Below, one piece after another: positions 6,945 through 14,648 of a stretch of 64,000 nucleotides of DNA. Position numbers and translations under genes: made by a program. Location: positions 3,843 through 67,842 of the forward strand of contig NZ_BQXM01000003.1 of NCBI RefSeq assembly GCF_022836495.1, written 5' to 3'. A model generated the notes under the pieces. It had not been told where the DNA came from and searched no databases. It saw only the letters and a program-made list of their open reading frames with translations. Each line of letters begins with the position of its first letter. Position 1 is the stretch's first letter. The stretch is from Desulforhabdus sp. TSK. GTDB taxonomy: Bacteria > Desulfobacterota > Syntrophobacteria > Syntrophobacterales > Syntrophobacteraceae.

Positions 6945-7912
6945 GCGGAACCTCCGACGAGGGTTTCATGGGCATGGGACCCCCTCACTTTCACCCCATC
7001 CGCCACGATACAATGGTGAAGCGCGCTGTCGGCCTCCACTTCAACCCCATCCCACAGGATGACGTCCTCCATTTCCACGTCGGCACCGATTGTACAGCCG
7101 CGCCCCACAGCAACGCACCCCTCGAGACGAACATTCGGCGGGAGGTGACTGTCGGGATGGACCCACACGCTCTCTCCCGTGACGAAAGGGTGGAGGAAAG
7201 CGTGCGGCAACCGGGACAGTTCGCGATTCAAGTCAGTGTAACTTTGCAGCGTGCCCATTTCCCGCCAGAACAGGTCTGGGTGATAGTCTGCCAGAGGAGG
7301 CGTCCCCTCTGCGATGAGCTTCCGGTAAACCGTGAGGATCTCTTCGGGCACACCTTTGTGCAGGTGCTCCAGAATATCCGGCTGGATAAAGTGAATTCCT
7401 GTAAAGGCCCGGAGGGCTACCTCCGACCTCCCCCCTGCCAGGGCCAGGGCCTCTCTGCCGAAAGCCAGGACTTCGCCCTCCGCGCCCACCGCCACGTTGT
7501 TGAAGGCTGGATGGTCGTGCATGAGCAGCGTCGCGGGAGCTCCAGAGCGCACATGTCGATGAAAGAGCTCTCTCAGTGGGACTTTACAAACCGTATCCCC
7601 ATTGATAACCGCAAAGGGCTCCCCTCGAAAAAAGTCGAGCACATTCCTGAGCCCGCCTCCCGTCCCCAGCAGGACAGGCTCCGAACGGATTTCCACAGGG
7701 ATGGGCCAAGCTCTTTCCTCGGCGGTGGCCACAAGTTTTTCCTTCAAATGAAAGGCATTCACCACCGCCGATTCAAAGCCGGCTTCGTACAACTGCCATA
7801 CCCAGTAATCGAGCATGGTCGTTCCCATTACAGGAACAAGAACCTTCGGGCGCACATACGTCAGGGGCCGCAAACGCGTTCCCAGGCCTGCCGAAAGAAT
7901 GATCGCTCGCAT
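6941..7912 (-). CDS. Sugar-1-phosphate nucleotidyltransferase (MurU/ManC-like)
   Basis: A 323-residue protein starting MRAIILSAGLGTRLRPLT, the nucleotide-binding G-x-G-T-R-x-R-P-L-T loop. LLGTGGGL and the metal-binding FAVINGDTV follow in the expected order. After about residue 235 there is a left-handed beta-helix-like tail (hexapeptide-type repeats V-x-G-x-x-x-I-G). The ATG at 7912 is preferred to an upstream start because of AGAAGG five bases before it and alignment with the family. It is translationally coupled to the downstream kinase gene. UDP-MurNAc or UDP-GlcNAc synthesis is likely, but other hexose-1-phosphates are possible. Confidence 0.82.
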   Translation of the reverse strand: MRAIILSAGLGTRLRPLTYVRPKVLVPVMGTTMLDYWVWQLYEAGFESAVVNAFHLKEKLVATAEERAWPIPVEIRSEPVLLGTGGGLRNVLDFFRGEPFAVINGDTVCKVPLRELFHRHVRSGAPATLLMHDHPAFNNVAVGAEGEVLAFGREALALAGGRSEVALRAFTGIHFIQPDILEHLHKGVPEEILTVYRKLIAEGTPPLADYHPDLFWREMGTLQSYTDLNRELSRLPHAFLHPFVTGESVWVHPDSHLPPNVRLEGCVAVGRGCTIGADVEMEDVILWDGVEVEADSALHHCIVADGVKVRGSHAHETLVGGSA

Positions 7913-7972
7913 GGAAACCTTCTCATTGGTATTCAGCATCCATTGAAGGATTGGAGAGATCAATGGACACGA

Positions 7973-8107
7973 TTACAAGTCGATGAAAGCCTTCACTCTG
8001 TCGGGAATGGAGATTCCCCCTCGAGGAAGGACTTCAAAACCTGCCGGGCCAAGTGCGATCCTGTCGCGATGAACTTGAAACGCAGCAAACTCCGGGACAG
8101 AGGCCAC
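7973..8107 (-). CDS. Small protein of 44 aa with GTG start, upstream of the nucleotidyltransferase
   Basis: Reads MASVPEFAAFQVHRDRIAL at the start and ends ISIPDRVKAFIDL. The frame is open from a TGA near 8200, but the only usual start is the GTG at 8107, which has AGAAGG eight bases before it. Codon choice looks like the neighbours, and the stop is 60 bp before the nucleotidyltransferase. There is no signal peptide or transmembrane segment, and I do not recognise a family. It could also be the 3' remnant of a longer gene, since coding-like codons continue upstream of the GTG. Confidence 0.42.
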   Translation of the reverse strand: MASVPEFAAFQVHRDRIALGPAGFEVLPRGGISIPDRVKAFIDL

Positions 8108-8187
8108 GAGAGCACCCTTCTCAGGAAAGGTGTCTTCCCGCGAGACAGCTACCCCATTTGATTCTGTTTGTAAAGACCCGGTCCGCG

Positions 8188-8259
8188 TTCAGACAATGCG
8201 CAAAGCATAAGGGGTGGGGCCGTGCAGGGAATTGCCTGGGGACCGGCCACCTGTCTGAA
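8188..8259. ncRNA. Candidate structured RNA or leader (three-way junction)
   Basis: TTCAGACA (8188-8195) pairs perfectly with TGTCTGAA (8252-8259). Enclosed are a hairpin ATGC-GCAAA-GCAT (8196-8208) and a longer arm GGTGG (8213-8217) with CCACC (8247-8251), capped by CAGG-GAATTG-CCTG. This makes a compact three-way junction. The strand is not fixed: on plus it would lead toward the receiver gene at 8469, on minus toward the 44-aa gene at 8107. I could not match it to a known riboswitch class. The rest of 8108-8468 holds nothing else I can name. Confidence 0.35.
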
Positions 8260-8468
8260 ATGAAAATACTCATCCCTTTGCCATGTGAAAGGCAAGAATT
8301 ATTCACTTCCAGGAGGAAATCAATTTGGCGTTTTTGTAGCGCTCATGATAGATAATTAAAAATACCGAAAGGGAGCCTGGGGCCCTGCCAAACTGTTTCC
8401 TGAAAGAAATCAAACGGCTGTCATGCCCATGCGGCTCATGCAATGAGAAATCCTGGGAGGGAGATGCA

Positions 8469-8939
8469 GTGTCCGGCACAGTCATCGGCAAAAGGGGCAT
8501 AGAGGAAAACCATTCCGTTTTACAGGGTGATCTCGCCAATCTCCGTGTAATCGTGGTGGATGACAACCCCACCAATCGCAACATTTTAAAACTGCAGCTC
8601 GAACAGTGGGGCGTCCGGAGTGATTGTGCGGAAAACGGAACGGATGCACTGCAGCTTTTACGCTCGGCATGCACGCGTGGAGAGCCATACGACCTGGCCA
8701 TTTTGGATCGCATGATGCCCGGCATGGATGGGCTGCAGTTGGCATCGGCTATCAAGGCGGACCCGAGCATTGCCCGGACCCGCCTGGTGATGTTTTCGGG
8801 GTATTATGAACAGGACGAAAAGATCAAGTCTTCCGGAATAGCCGCATACCTCGTCAAACCTGTCCTGCAGGCGACCTTGAGACAGTGCATTGCACAAGTC
8901 ATGGGTGTTGCGCCCTCGGGGAATCTGCCGCAATCCTGA
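8469..8939 (+). CDS. Stand-alone response-regulator receiver domain
   Basis: A 156-residue protein that is essentially one receiver domain (LRVIVVDDNPTNR near 25-37, phospho-acceptor Asp in LAILDRMMPGMDG, the conserved Thr/Ser region as VMFSG, and Lys in YLVKPV). It has no output domain. The sequence resembles C-terminal receiver domains of hybrid histidine kinases, so it may be a phosphotransfer shuttle or a remnant of a hybrid kinase. The start is a GTG preceded by GGGAGGGAG. No kinase or HPt gene is adjacent. Confidence 0.85.
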   Translation: MSGTVIGKRGIEENHSVLQGDLANLRVIVVDDNPTNRNILKLQLEQWGVRSDCAENGTDALQLLRSACTRGEPYDLAILDRMMPGMDGLQLASAIKADPSIARTRLVMFSGYYEQDEKIKSSGIAAYLVKPVLQATLRQCIAQVMGVAPSGNLPQS

Positions 8940-8965
8940 ATGCACTGCCAGAGGAGGAATTGAGC

Positions 8966-9053
8966 CCGCCATTTATCGCGCCATACCCTCCCGGGAAATG
9001 GCGCGATAAATGGCGGAAACATGGCGCGATTAAATGCATTATGGCGTGATTAT
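8966..9053. promoter_or_regulatory. Perfect 19-bp inverted repeat plus two direct half-sites
   Basis: CCGCCATTTATCGCGCCAT (8966-8984) and its exact reverse complement (8998-9016) are separated by 13 bases. The right arm core ATGGCGCGAT then recurs at 9021 and, with one change, at 9041, all in the same orientation about 20-23 bp apart. There is no U-run, so a terminator is unlikely. The group lies about 80-170 bp upstream of the -24/-12 element at 9133-9148, which suits an upstream activating sequence. A role in ending the receiver-gene transcript cannot be excluded. Confidence 0.5.
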
Positions 9054-9132
9054 GACTGAATAAAAGAGACAACTTCTGGGAATGCATAAAATAAAATCAA
9101 CCATTACAGCATATTAGAAATAAAACACCAAA

Positions 9133-9148
9133 TGGCATCGCTATTGCA
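9133..9148 (+). promoter_or_regulatory. Sigma-54 promoter (TGGCAT-CGCTA-TTGCA)
   Basis: One mismatch to TGGCAC-N5-TTGCA, with GG and GC exactly 10 bp apart. The predicted start is near 9158-9160. No open reading frame follows on this strand; instead an intrinsic terminator begins 35 bases later. Confidence 0.65.
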
Positions 9149-9157
9149 ATTATCAAA

Positions 9158-9230
9158 TCATGAAATTTGACTAAAAACTCTTTCCTCCTCTTAAAGCCGA
9201 TCGGTATGCCCCACCGATTGGCTTTTTTCT
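9158..9230 (+). ncRNA. Candidate sigma-54-dependent small RNA of about 70 nt
   Basis: The span runs from the predicted start of the -24/-12 promoter to the end of the intrinsic terminator. The unpaired middle contains CTCTTTCCTCCTCTT, which is complementary to Shine-Dalgarno sequences, and is followed by the terminator hairpin. This is the layout of a trans-acting regulatory RNA. Sigma-54-driven small RNAs are known in other deltaproteobacteria (Pxr of Myxococcus). No similarity to Pxr itself is claimed. Confidence 0.5.
9193..9230 (+). terminator. Intrinsic terminator
   Basis: GCCGATCGGT (9196-9205) pairs with ACCGATTGGC (9213-9222, one G-U pair) across a seven-base loop and is followed by TTTTTTC. 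It is strong in the plus direction. Confidence 0.8.
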
Positions 9231-9412
9231 TGGCACAATAGCATCCCCGGAAACTTCCCTTTTCCCACACAATTGTTCATGCGGGGTGCCGTTGCGCACG
9301 CATGATCGACCGTGTGTCATCCCGCTTCGTTTTCCATCATTGTCGTTCTGTCCGTTCGACCGCACTCCGGGCAGGGCAGTAAGAAATGGACCGCAGTGTT
9401 CTCAAGGGTGCG

Positions 9413-11695
9413 CTACAGTTTTTTCAGGGCAGCTTCAAAAGGATTGTTGAAACCGCTTTGAGCCTTCCTGGGCGGTTTTTTTGCGGTCTTATCCGTCTTG
9501 CGGCCCTGCTCGGCAGGAGCCTTGCTCTTTTCCCCTCCCGACTCGGAACCCTGAGCTCCTGGCCGGCCCTTCATGGAAAGGGCGATACGCTTCCGTTCCA
9601 GGTCCACTTCCAGAACTGTCACCATCACCTGCTGATGGACCCGCACGACCCGACCCGGCTCCTTGACAAACTGGTCCGAAAGCTCGCTCACATGGACCAT
9701 TCCATCCCGATGGACTCCAATGTCCACGAAGGCCCCGAAAGCCGTGACGTTGGTCACGATGCCCGGCAGTCGCATACCGGGAAGCAGGTCTTCGATCTTT
9801 TCTATGCCGGCGGCAAAAGAGAAGGGCTCGAAGGTCTGCCGGGGATCGCGCCCCGGCTTTCCCAGTTCCTGCAAAATGTCAGTCAGCGTAGGAAGGCCCA
9901 CCGTTTCGGAAACATACCGTGAAAGCTCGATCCGGCTCCTGCGGCTCTCTTCCCGCATGAGGTCCGACACGGAGCACTGGAGGTCTCTCGCCATGGCTTC
10001 GACGATGGGATAGGATTCCGGGTGCACGGCACTGGCATCCAGGAGATTTTTCCCGTCACGAATCCGGAGGAACCCTGCGGCCTGCTGGAAGGCTTTGGGG
10101 CCGAGGCGTGAAACCTTCTTCAGCTCCTCGCGCGTGGAGAATGGACCGTTGTCGTTCCGGTACGCAAGAATATTCCTGGCGAGCTGAGGACCCAGCCCGG
10201 AAACGTAGGTCAAAAGCTGAGCGCTGGCGGTATTGACTTCGACCCCCACGGCGTTCACGCAGCTCATGACCACGTCATCCAGGCTTTTTTTGAGCTCCCC
10301 CTGGTCCACGTCGTGCTGATACTGGCCGACTCCGATGGATTTGGGATCCAGTTTGACCAGCTCGGCAAGGGGATCCATGAGCCGGCGACCGATGGAAATA
10401 GATCCGCGCACCGTCACATCCTGATCCGGAAATTCCTCACGCGCCAGAGTTGAAGCGGAATAGATGGATGCGCCGCTTTCGTCCACCATCACTACCTGAA
10501 TGTCGGAGGACAGGCCCAGGCTGCGCACGAAGGCCTCCGTTTCTCTTCCTGCGGTACCGTTGCCGATGGCGATGGCTTCGGTTTTGAACTGCCGGGTCAG
10601 CGTCTGCAAACGATCCCCCGCCTTGGCCGATGCGGCATCTCCCGTATGTGGGTAGACTGTTTCGTGGTGCAGCAGCTTGCCCTGGGGGTCCAGGCAGACG
10701 ACCTTGCAACCTGTCCGAAAGCCTGGATCAATGGCCATGACGTTCTTGGAGCCCAAGGGGGCCGACATGAGCAGGTGCCTGAGATTCTCGGCAAAAATGG
10801 CAATGGCTTCTTCATCGGCACGATGCTTGGATTCCTGTTTCATCTCGGTCTCCAGCGAAGGAGCCAGGAGCCTCCGGTACCCGTCCTGGAGCGCCAGGCG
10901 CACCTGCTGCGAAGCTTTGGAATCCCCTTTGATGCAATGGGACTCGAGGATCGCGAGGGCTTCCTCTTCCGGCGGGAGGATGTGAACCGTCAGAAAGCCC
11001 TCGCGCTCCCCGCGGCGCACTGCAAGGATCCGGTGTGAGGGAGCCTGAAGCAAGGGCTCTTCCCATTCATAGTAATCTCTGTACTGAATGCCCTCTGCCT
11101 CCTTTCCCGCCACGATCTTCGCCCGCAGCTGCCCCTTGCGGGCAAAGAGACTCCGGAGCATGGACCGCGTCTCTGCATTCTCGTTCACCCATTCAGCAAT
11201 GATATCCCGTGCCCCCGCAAGAACCTCTTCCTCGCCGGGCAGTCCCTTGTCTGGATCGATATACGCCGCGGCTTCCATGGCGGGGTCCAATTCCGGCGCC
11301 TGCTCAAAAAGAGCGACAGCCAGAGGCTCCAGCCCTTTTTCCCTGGCTATGGCGGCGCGTGTCCGCCGCTTGGGGCGGTAGGGGAGGTAGAGATCCTCCA
11401 GAACAGCCAGGGAATCGGCGCCAAGTATCTTTTCTTTCAGTTCTTCCGTGATGTTGCCCGTTTCCGTGAGGGATTTGACGATGGCATCGCGGCGTTTGTC
11501 GAGGGCTTCGAGCAGAATAAGGCGATCGCGAATCGCGACAATCTGAGTTTCATCGAGGGATCCGGTGGCTTCCTTGCGATAACGCGCAATGAAAGGAACG
11601 GTGGCACCGTCCTCGAAAAGCCGAAGCGTCGCCTCCACCTGGGGGGACGCCAGTTGAAGCTCCCCGGCAATCAAAGCAATATGCTGCTCGCTCAT
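9413..11695 (-). CDS. tex: Transcription accessory protein Tex (S1 RNA-binding)
   Basis: A 760-residue Tex protein. Order: N-terminal helical domain (TVPFIARYRKEATGSLDE is diagnostic), YqgF/RNase H-like domain (VMAIDPGFRTGCKVV near residue 330), tandem helix-hairpin-helix (VSGLGPQLARNI), and a C-terminal S1 domain (MRLPGIVTNVTAFGAFVDIG) with a basic tail rich in Lys and Arg. Tex binds nucleic acid and affects transcription and growth under stress. An upstream in-frame start adds 41 residues unlike the family; the ATG at 11695 with AAAGGA is preferred. It is monocistronic as far as can be seen. Confidence 0.95.
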   Translation of the reverse strand: MSEQHIALIAGELQLASPQVEATLRLFEDGATVPFIARYRKEATGSLDETQIVAIRDRLILLEALDKRRDAIVKSLTETGNITEELKEKILGADSLAVLEDLYLPYRPKRRTRAAIAREKGLEPLAVALFEQAPELDPAMEAAAYIDPDKGLPGEEEVLAGARDIIAEWVNENAETRSMLRSLFARKGQLRAKIVAGKEAEGIQYRDYYEWEEPLLQAPSHRILAVRRGEREGFLTVHILPPEEEALAILESHCIKGDSKASQQVRLALQDGYRRLLAPSLETEMKQESKHRADEEAIAIFAENLRHLLMSAPLGSKNVMAIDPGFRTGCKVVCLDPQGKLLHHETVYPHTGDAASAKAGDRLQTLTRQFKTEAIAIGNGTAGRETEAFVRSLGLSSDIQVVMVDESGASIYSASTLAREEFPDQDVTVRGSISIGRRLMDPLAELVKLDPKSIGVGQYQHDVDQGELKKSLDDVVMSCVNAVGVEVNTASAQLLTYVSGLGPQLARNILAYRNDNGPFSTREELKKVSRLGPKAFQQAAGFLRIRDGKNLLDASAVHPESYPIVEAMARDLQCSVSDLMREESRRSRIELSRYVSETVGLPTLTDILQELGKPGRDPRQTFEPFSFAAGIEKIEDLLPGMRLPGIVTNVTAFGAFVDIGVHRDGMVHVSELSDQFVKEPGRVVRVHQQVMVTVLEVDLERKRIALSMKGRPGAQGSESGGEKSKAPAEQGRKTDKTAKKPPRKAQSGFNNPFEAALKKL

Positions 11696-12129
11696 GTCTT
11701 CCTTTCCCGTTGAGGCCAATGGATTTTCACCAGAGAATGATACGCTGCCCGTAGAGCACGCAAGCAGAACCAAAGCCTGCTCGCTGGCGCGGGCCAGGCC
11801 GAAAGAATCATGGTTCATTCAAACAGCACGGATCTACCATTCCCCTGCAATTTTGTAAATGTCCGTCGACATCCCTTGACTTCTGAAGCGAGAGACGAAA
11901 AAGTCTCGACCCGTCCTCGGGTTTGTCGTACATAGATTTTTTTGATCCGCAGATTGCGCAGATTTTCGCCGATGGAGACCCTCCCGCCGACAGGTACAGA
12001 GCGATGTTTTGTCGATCTCCGGAGCTCTCATCCATCTGCAGACAATGAGATCGCTGAAGAACTTTGGGGCCGTGGGGGCATAGCCGGAAGGCCCCACTTT
12101 GAATCTTTTCCCTGCAAAGAGGAGCTTTC
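11696..12129. other. Intergenic region without recognisable genes
   Basis: The 434 bp lie between the divergent tex and YcaO genes, so they must carry both promoters, but I see no convincing -35/-10 or -24/-12 pair. A short direct repeat around 11948-11974 (CGCAGATT, GCGCAGATT) is the only visible feature. Small open frames here have no ribosome-binding sites. Confidence 0.4.
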
Positions 12130-13863
12130 ATGAGCCATGAGACTGTGTCTGCACCTGGGCAGATGCACTATGAACTGAGGCTGACAACCACGGCCTCCGG
12201 GGTGGGATATTTTGCCTGCTGTCCCGTGGAAGAACGATTTTTCAACGATTTCCTTCAATACCTGAGGGCCCATCCCCTGGATGAGTTCATGCACAAGCAC
12301 TTGATGGAGTCCCTGGCCGTACTGAAGGAGGAAAAACTCCGTGACTTCATTGAAAAGGCGCTGTCAGAGGATCCGGTTTTCCTTACGCTCCTCTATGAAG
12401 TCTGCGGCAGCTACGAAAAATTTGCAGCATTGCGGAGCCTTTTTGAGTCGGTGGATTTAAAAGACCTGTCTTCCTTCACGCCCCTCATTCACATCCGGTC
12501 CAATCGGCAGATGGATCAGCCGCTGCACTTCGAATGGATTGGCTTGCTCGAAAAAAACGTGAGCGAGCACCGGGCGCTGCCCCATCCCTCCCGTGCCGGC
12601 CTCCCCTTTCCCTTTGGCGACGATGATCTGGCTGCAGCACGCAAACCCTCCGTACCTGTTCAGGCCGTCATGGAACGTCCGGCAAGAAGCACGCAGCCCC
12701 AAAACGAAAGGGTTTTCTCCCTGGAGGAGACAAGTCTGCGTGCCCTGGAAAGACTTGAAGAGAATGGAGTGACCGCAGGGAGCGAAATGCGCCATGTGGC
12801 GTCACTCAGCCCTTACGCCCTTTTTCGGCGGTGGAACCTCAATGTGGTGGTCCGCAACGGGCGGCACGACTACACACTCACCGGGATCCAGACGAGTTAC
12901 GGCCGTGGACTCTCACTGGCAGCCGCCCGGGCTTCCTACTCCATGGAAATCGTGGAACGGTGCTCGTCCTTCGCCGCTTTCGGTCCCGAAAGGGTTCTGG
13001 GATATGCCAGGGAGTATCCGCTGCTCCACGCCTCCCACCGGGAGCTTGCCGGAAAATCCACAGCCGTTCTGGATCCCAATGCTCTGCGGCTGGAGGTTCC
13101 CTATGAAAATGAAATGCTCTATTGGCTGGAAGGTGAAAGAGTAACGGGGGACGGGATGCATCCCATCCTGATCCCTGCACAGTGCGTTTTTCTCTTTTGC
13201 AACCTCGATGAAATCAACCTCTTCAGCGGACTGGGCTCCACGGGGCTGGCTGCCGGCAATACCATGGAACAGGCCAGGGTCAGCGCGCTCCTGGAGGTGC
13301 TGGAGCGCGACGCGGAAGGGGTGACGGTCTACGATCCCTCCCGATGTTTTCGGCTGGAGGCTCACGACCCGGTGTTGAGTCCACTCCTGTCGGATTACCG
13401 CGCCAAAGGCATCCACATTCTATTCCAGGAGATGTCTTCTCCTCTGGGGATTCCCTGTTACAAGTGCTTTGTCGTGACTCCAGAAGGAGATATCATCAAA
13501 GGGACGGGAGCGCACCTGGACGGGAGACGCGCTGTCATTTCCGCGCTGACTGAAACCCCTTACCCCTACCCTTACAGTCCTCCTTCGGCTCCCGCCCCTG
13601 AAGGCCTTCCCGTCGTCCGCATGGAAGAGCTTCCCAACCACTCACGCGGCAACTATCGAGAAGATCTGGATCTCCTGGAAAGGGTGCTGACGACCAATGG
13701 CTATCACCCCATTTATGTGGATCTGACGCGCAGGGATTTGGAATTCCCCGTCGTGAGGGCCATCGTGCCCGGCATGGAATTCATGACGGATTTTGATCGT
13801 TTTTCCCGTGTCAGCCCGCGTCTGTTCTGTAATTATTTGAATCTGTTCCAACATGGGGATTGA
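12130..13863 (+). CDS. YcaO-domain protein with a 230-residue N-terminal extension
   Basis: A 577-residue protein. The YcaO core (about 235-577) shows both ATP/Mg-binding segments: ASYSMEIVERCS near 275, and GLAAGNTMEQARVSALLEVLERD near 375-400 (the second quoted as a pattern, with EVLERD binding metal). The N-terminal part has no domain I can name. YcaO enzymes use ATP to activate amide carbonyls, giving azolines, thioamides or amidines, and some act on ribosomal protein S12 or McrA. No TOMM dehydrogenase, TfuA or leader-peptide gene is adjacent. An unusual proline/tyrosine run PYPYPYSPP sits inside the domain (around 477-485), not at the C-terminus as in azoline cyclodehydratases. The substrate is unknown. 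Confidence 0.85.
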   Translation: MSHETVSAPGQMHYELRLTTTASGVGYFACCPVEERFFNDFLQYLRAHPLDEFMHKHLMESLAVLKEEKLRDFIEKALSEDPVFLTLLYEVCGSYEKFAALRSLFESVDLKDLSSFTPLIHIRSNRQMDQPLHFEWIGLLEKNVSEHRALPHPSRAGLPFPFGDDDLAAARKPSVPVQAVMERPARSTQPQNERVFSLEETSLRALERLEENGVTAGSEMRHVASLSPYALFRRWNLNVVVRNGRHDYTLTGIQTSYGRGLSLAAARASYSMEIVERCSSFAAFGPERVLGYAREYPLLHASHRELAGKSTAVLDPNALRLEVPYENEMLYWLEGERVTGDGMHPILIPAQCVFLFCNLDEINLFSGLGSTGLAAGNTMEQARVSALLEVLERDAEGVTVYDPSRCFRLEAHDPVLSPLLSDYRAKGIHILFQEMSSPLGIPCYKCFVVTPEGDIIKGTGAHLDGRRAVISALTETPYPYPYSPPSAPAPEGLPVVRMEELPNHSRGNYREDLDLLERVLTTNGYHPIYVDLTRRDLEFPVVRAIVPGMEFMTDFDRFSRVSPRLFCNYLNLFQHGD

Positions 13864-14101
13864 TGATGAAATGTGCCCCCTCCGGAGAGACTTTTTAGAG
13901 AAACAGCATGTCCTTTCCCGTCCGCCTTCCGGAATGCAAAGGGAGGCTCCCACGGCGTATTCCCTGGCAATATGGGGATATGCTCCCGGGAGAGGCGAAA
14001 CCGCGAGAGGAGTTTTTGAAGACATCATGTTTTTTCTTCTTGCCTTTTTTGATTTAGAGTTTATTGTACCTTCGTAAAGTGAAGGGGGTCGATATTTAGG
14101 G

Positions 14102-14150
14102 TTATACGAGGAATCGGTCTTTCGCCTTATAGAACGGTTTCAGGGTAGCT
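14102..14150 (+). promoter_or_regulatory. Conserved cold-shock leader element (copy 1)
   Basis: ATCGGTCTTTCG...AACGGTTTCA (14113-14142) is shared with the leader of the second cold-shock gene at 36269-36299. In both, exactly 66 bases separate the first base of the start codon from the end of the block. The context just upstream is also alike (GTTATAC here, TTTGTAC there), suggesting a common -10 and transcript start. It is probably a cold-box-type RNA element. The rest of 13864-14101 holds no other signal I can name. Confidence 0.6.
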
Positions 14151-14207
14151 CGAAGTAACGCACCAAAAGTAGTGGAATTAAAGAACACAGTTGAGAAAGG
14201 ATTTAAA

Positions 14208-14408
14208 ATGGCGGAAGGTCGAGTAAAGTGGTTCAATGATCAAAAAGGTTATGGTTTTATTGAAGCTGATTCCGGAAAGGACGTTTTTGTACATCACACT
14301 TCCATTCAGGGTCAGGGTTTCAAGTCTTTGAGCGAAGGCCAGAGAGTGGCTTTTGATGAAGAGCAGGGAGCTAAAGGACCTCAAGCAGTCAACGTGAGAA
14401 AACTTTAG
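14208..14408 (+). CDS. Cold-shock protein, CspA family
   Basis: A 66-residue single OB-fold protein with RNP1 (KGYGFI) and RNP2 (VFVHHT) intact, starting [11 protein letters not shown]. It binds single-stranded RNA and DNA as a chaperone. The ATG at 14208 with GAGAAAGG is preferred to an upstream in-frame start. It shares its leader element with the paralogue at 36365 and is followed by a strong terminator. Confidence 0.96.
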   Translation: MAEGRVKWFNDQKGYGFIEADSGKDVFVHHTSIQGQGFKSLSEGQRVAFDEEQGAKGPQAVNVRKL

Positions 14409-14445
14409 TCGACATATCCTTTTAGAAGATTCATGTAGTAGAAAA

Positions 14446-14471
14446 GCCGGGGATTTCCCCGGCTTTTTTTA
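14446..14471 (+). terminator. Intrinsic terminator after the cold-shock gene
   Basis: GCCGGGG-ATTT-CCCCGGC followed by TTTTTTTA: a seven-bp GC stem with a four-base loop. It is a textbook terminator. Confidence 0.9.
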
Positions 14472-14567
14472 TTTCCAAGCCCACTTTCCGGTCATCTTTT
14501 TATCCATTTACACCTCTCCATCAGTGGTCCTCGTGATCCTCTGAGGAGCCCGTCTTCCCCTCCTCTC

Positions 14568-14596
14568 TTGACTTTCACCTTTTATTCACCTAACAT
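14568..14596 (+). promoter_or_regulatory. lexA operon promoter (TTGACT-N17-TAACAT)
   Basis: TTGACT at 14568-14573 and TAACAT at 14591-14596 with 17-bp spacing. The spacer contains the direct repeat TTTCACC/ATTCACC, which could be part of a LexA site, but I cannot assign the operator. The predicted start near 14603 leaves a 45-base leader before the lexA ATG at 14649, which also excludes the earlier in-frame starts. Confidence 0.6.
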
Positions 14597-14648
14597 GCAG
14601 GCACAATCCACATCAACCCCAACACCCGGTCAAGGGAGGAAGTACGGC

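Noticed and set aside
6917-8161. A 414-codon open frame on the plus strand
   Set aside because: It lies antisense to the nucleotidyltransferase, whose motifs and ribosome-binding site are clear. The translated product has no family and the frame is a by-product of GC-rich codon bias.
13853-14077. A 74-codon frame after the YcaO gene, considered as a possible precursor peptide
   Set aside because: It overlaps the YcaO end in another frame, lacks a ribosome-binding site, and has no leader/core pattern with Cys, Ser or Thr clusters.
14521-14600. Possible LexA operator near the lexA promoter (CCTC-T-GAGG and TTCACC repeats)
   Set aside because: LexA sites differ between deltaproteobacterial groups and neither candidate matches a consensus well enough to name.
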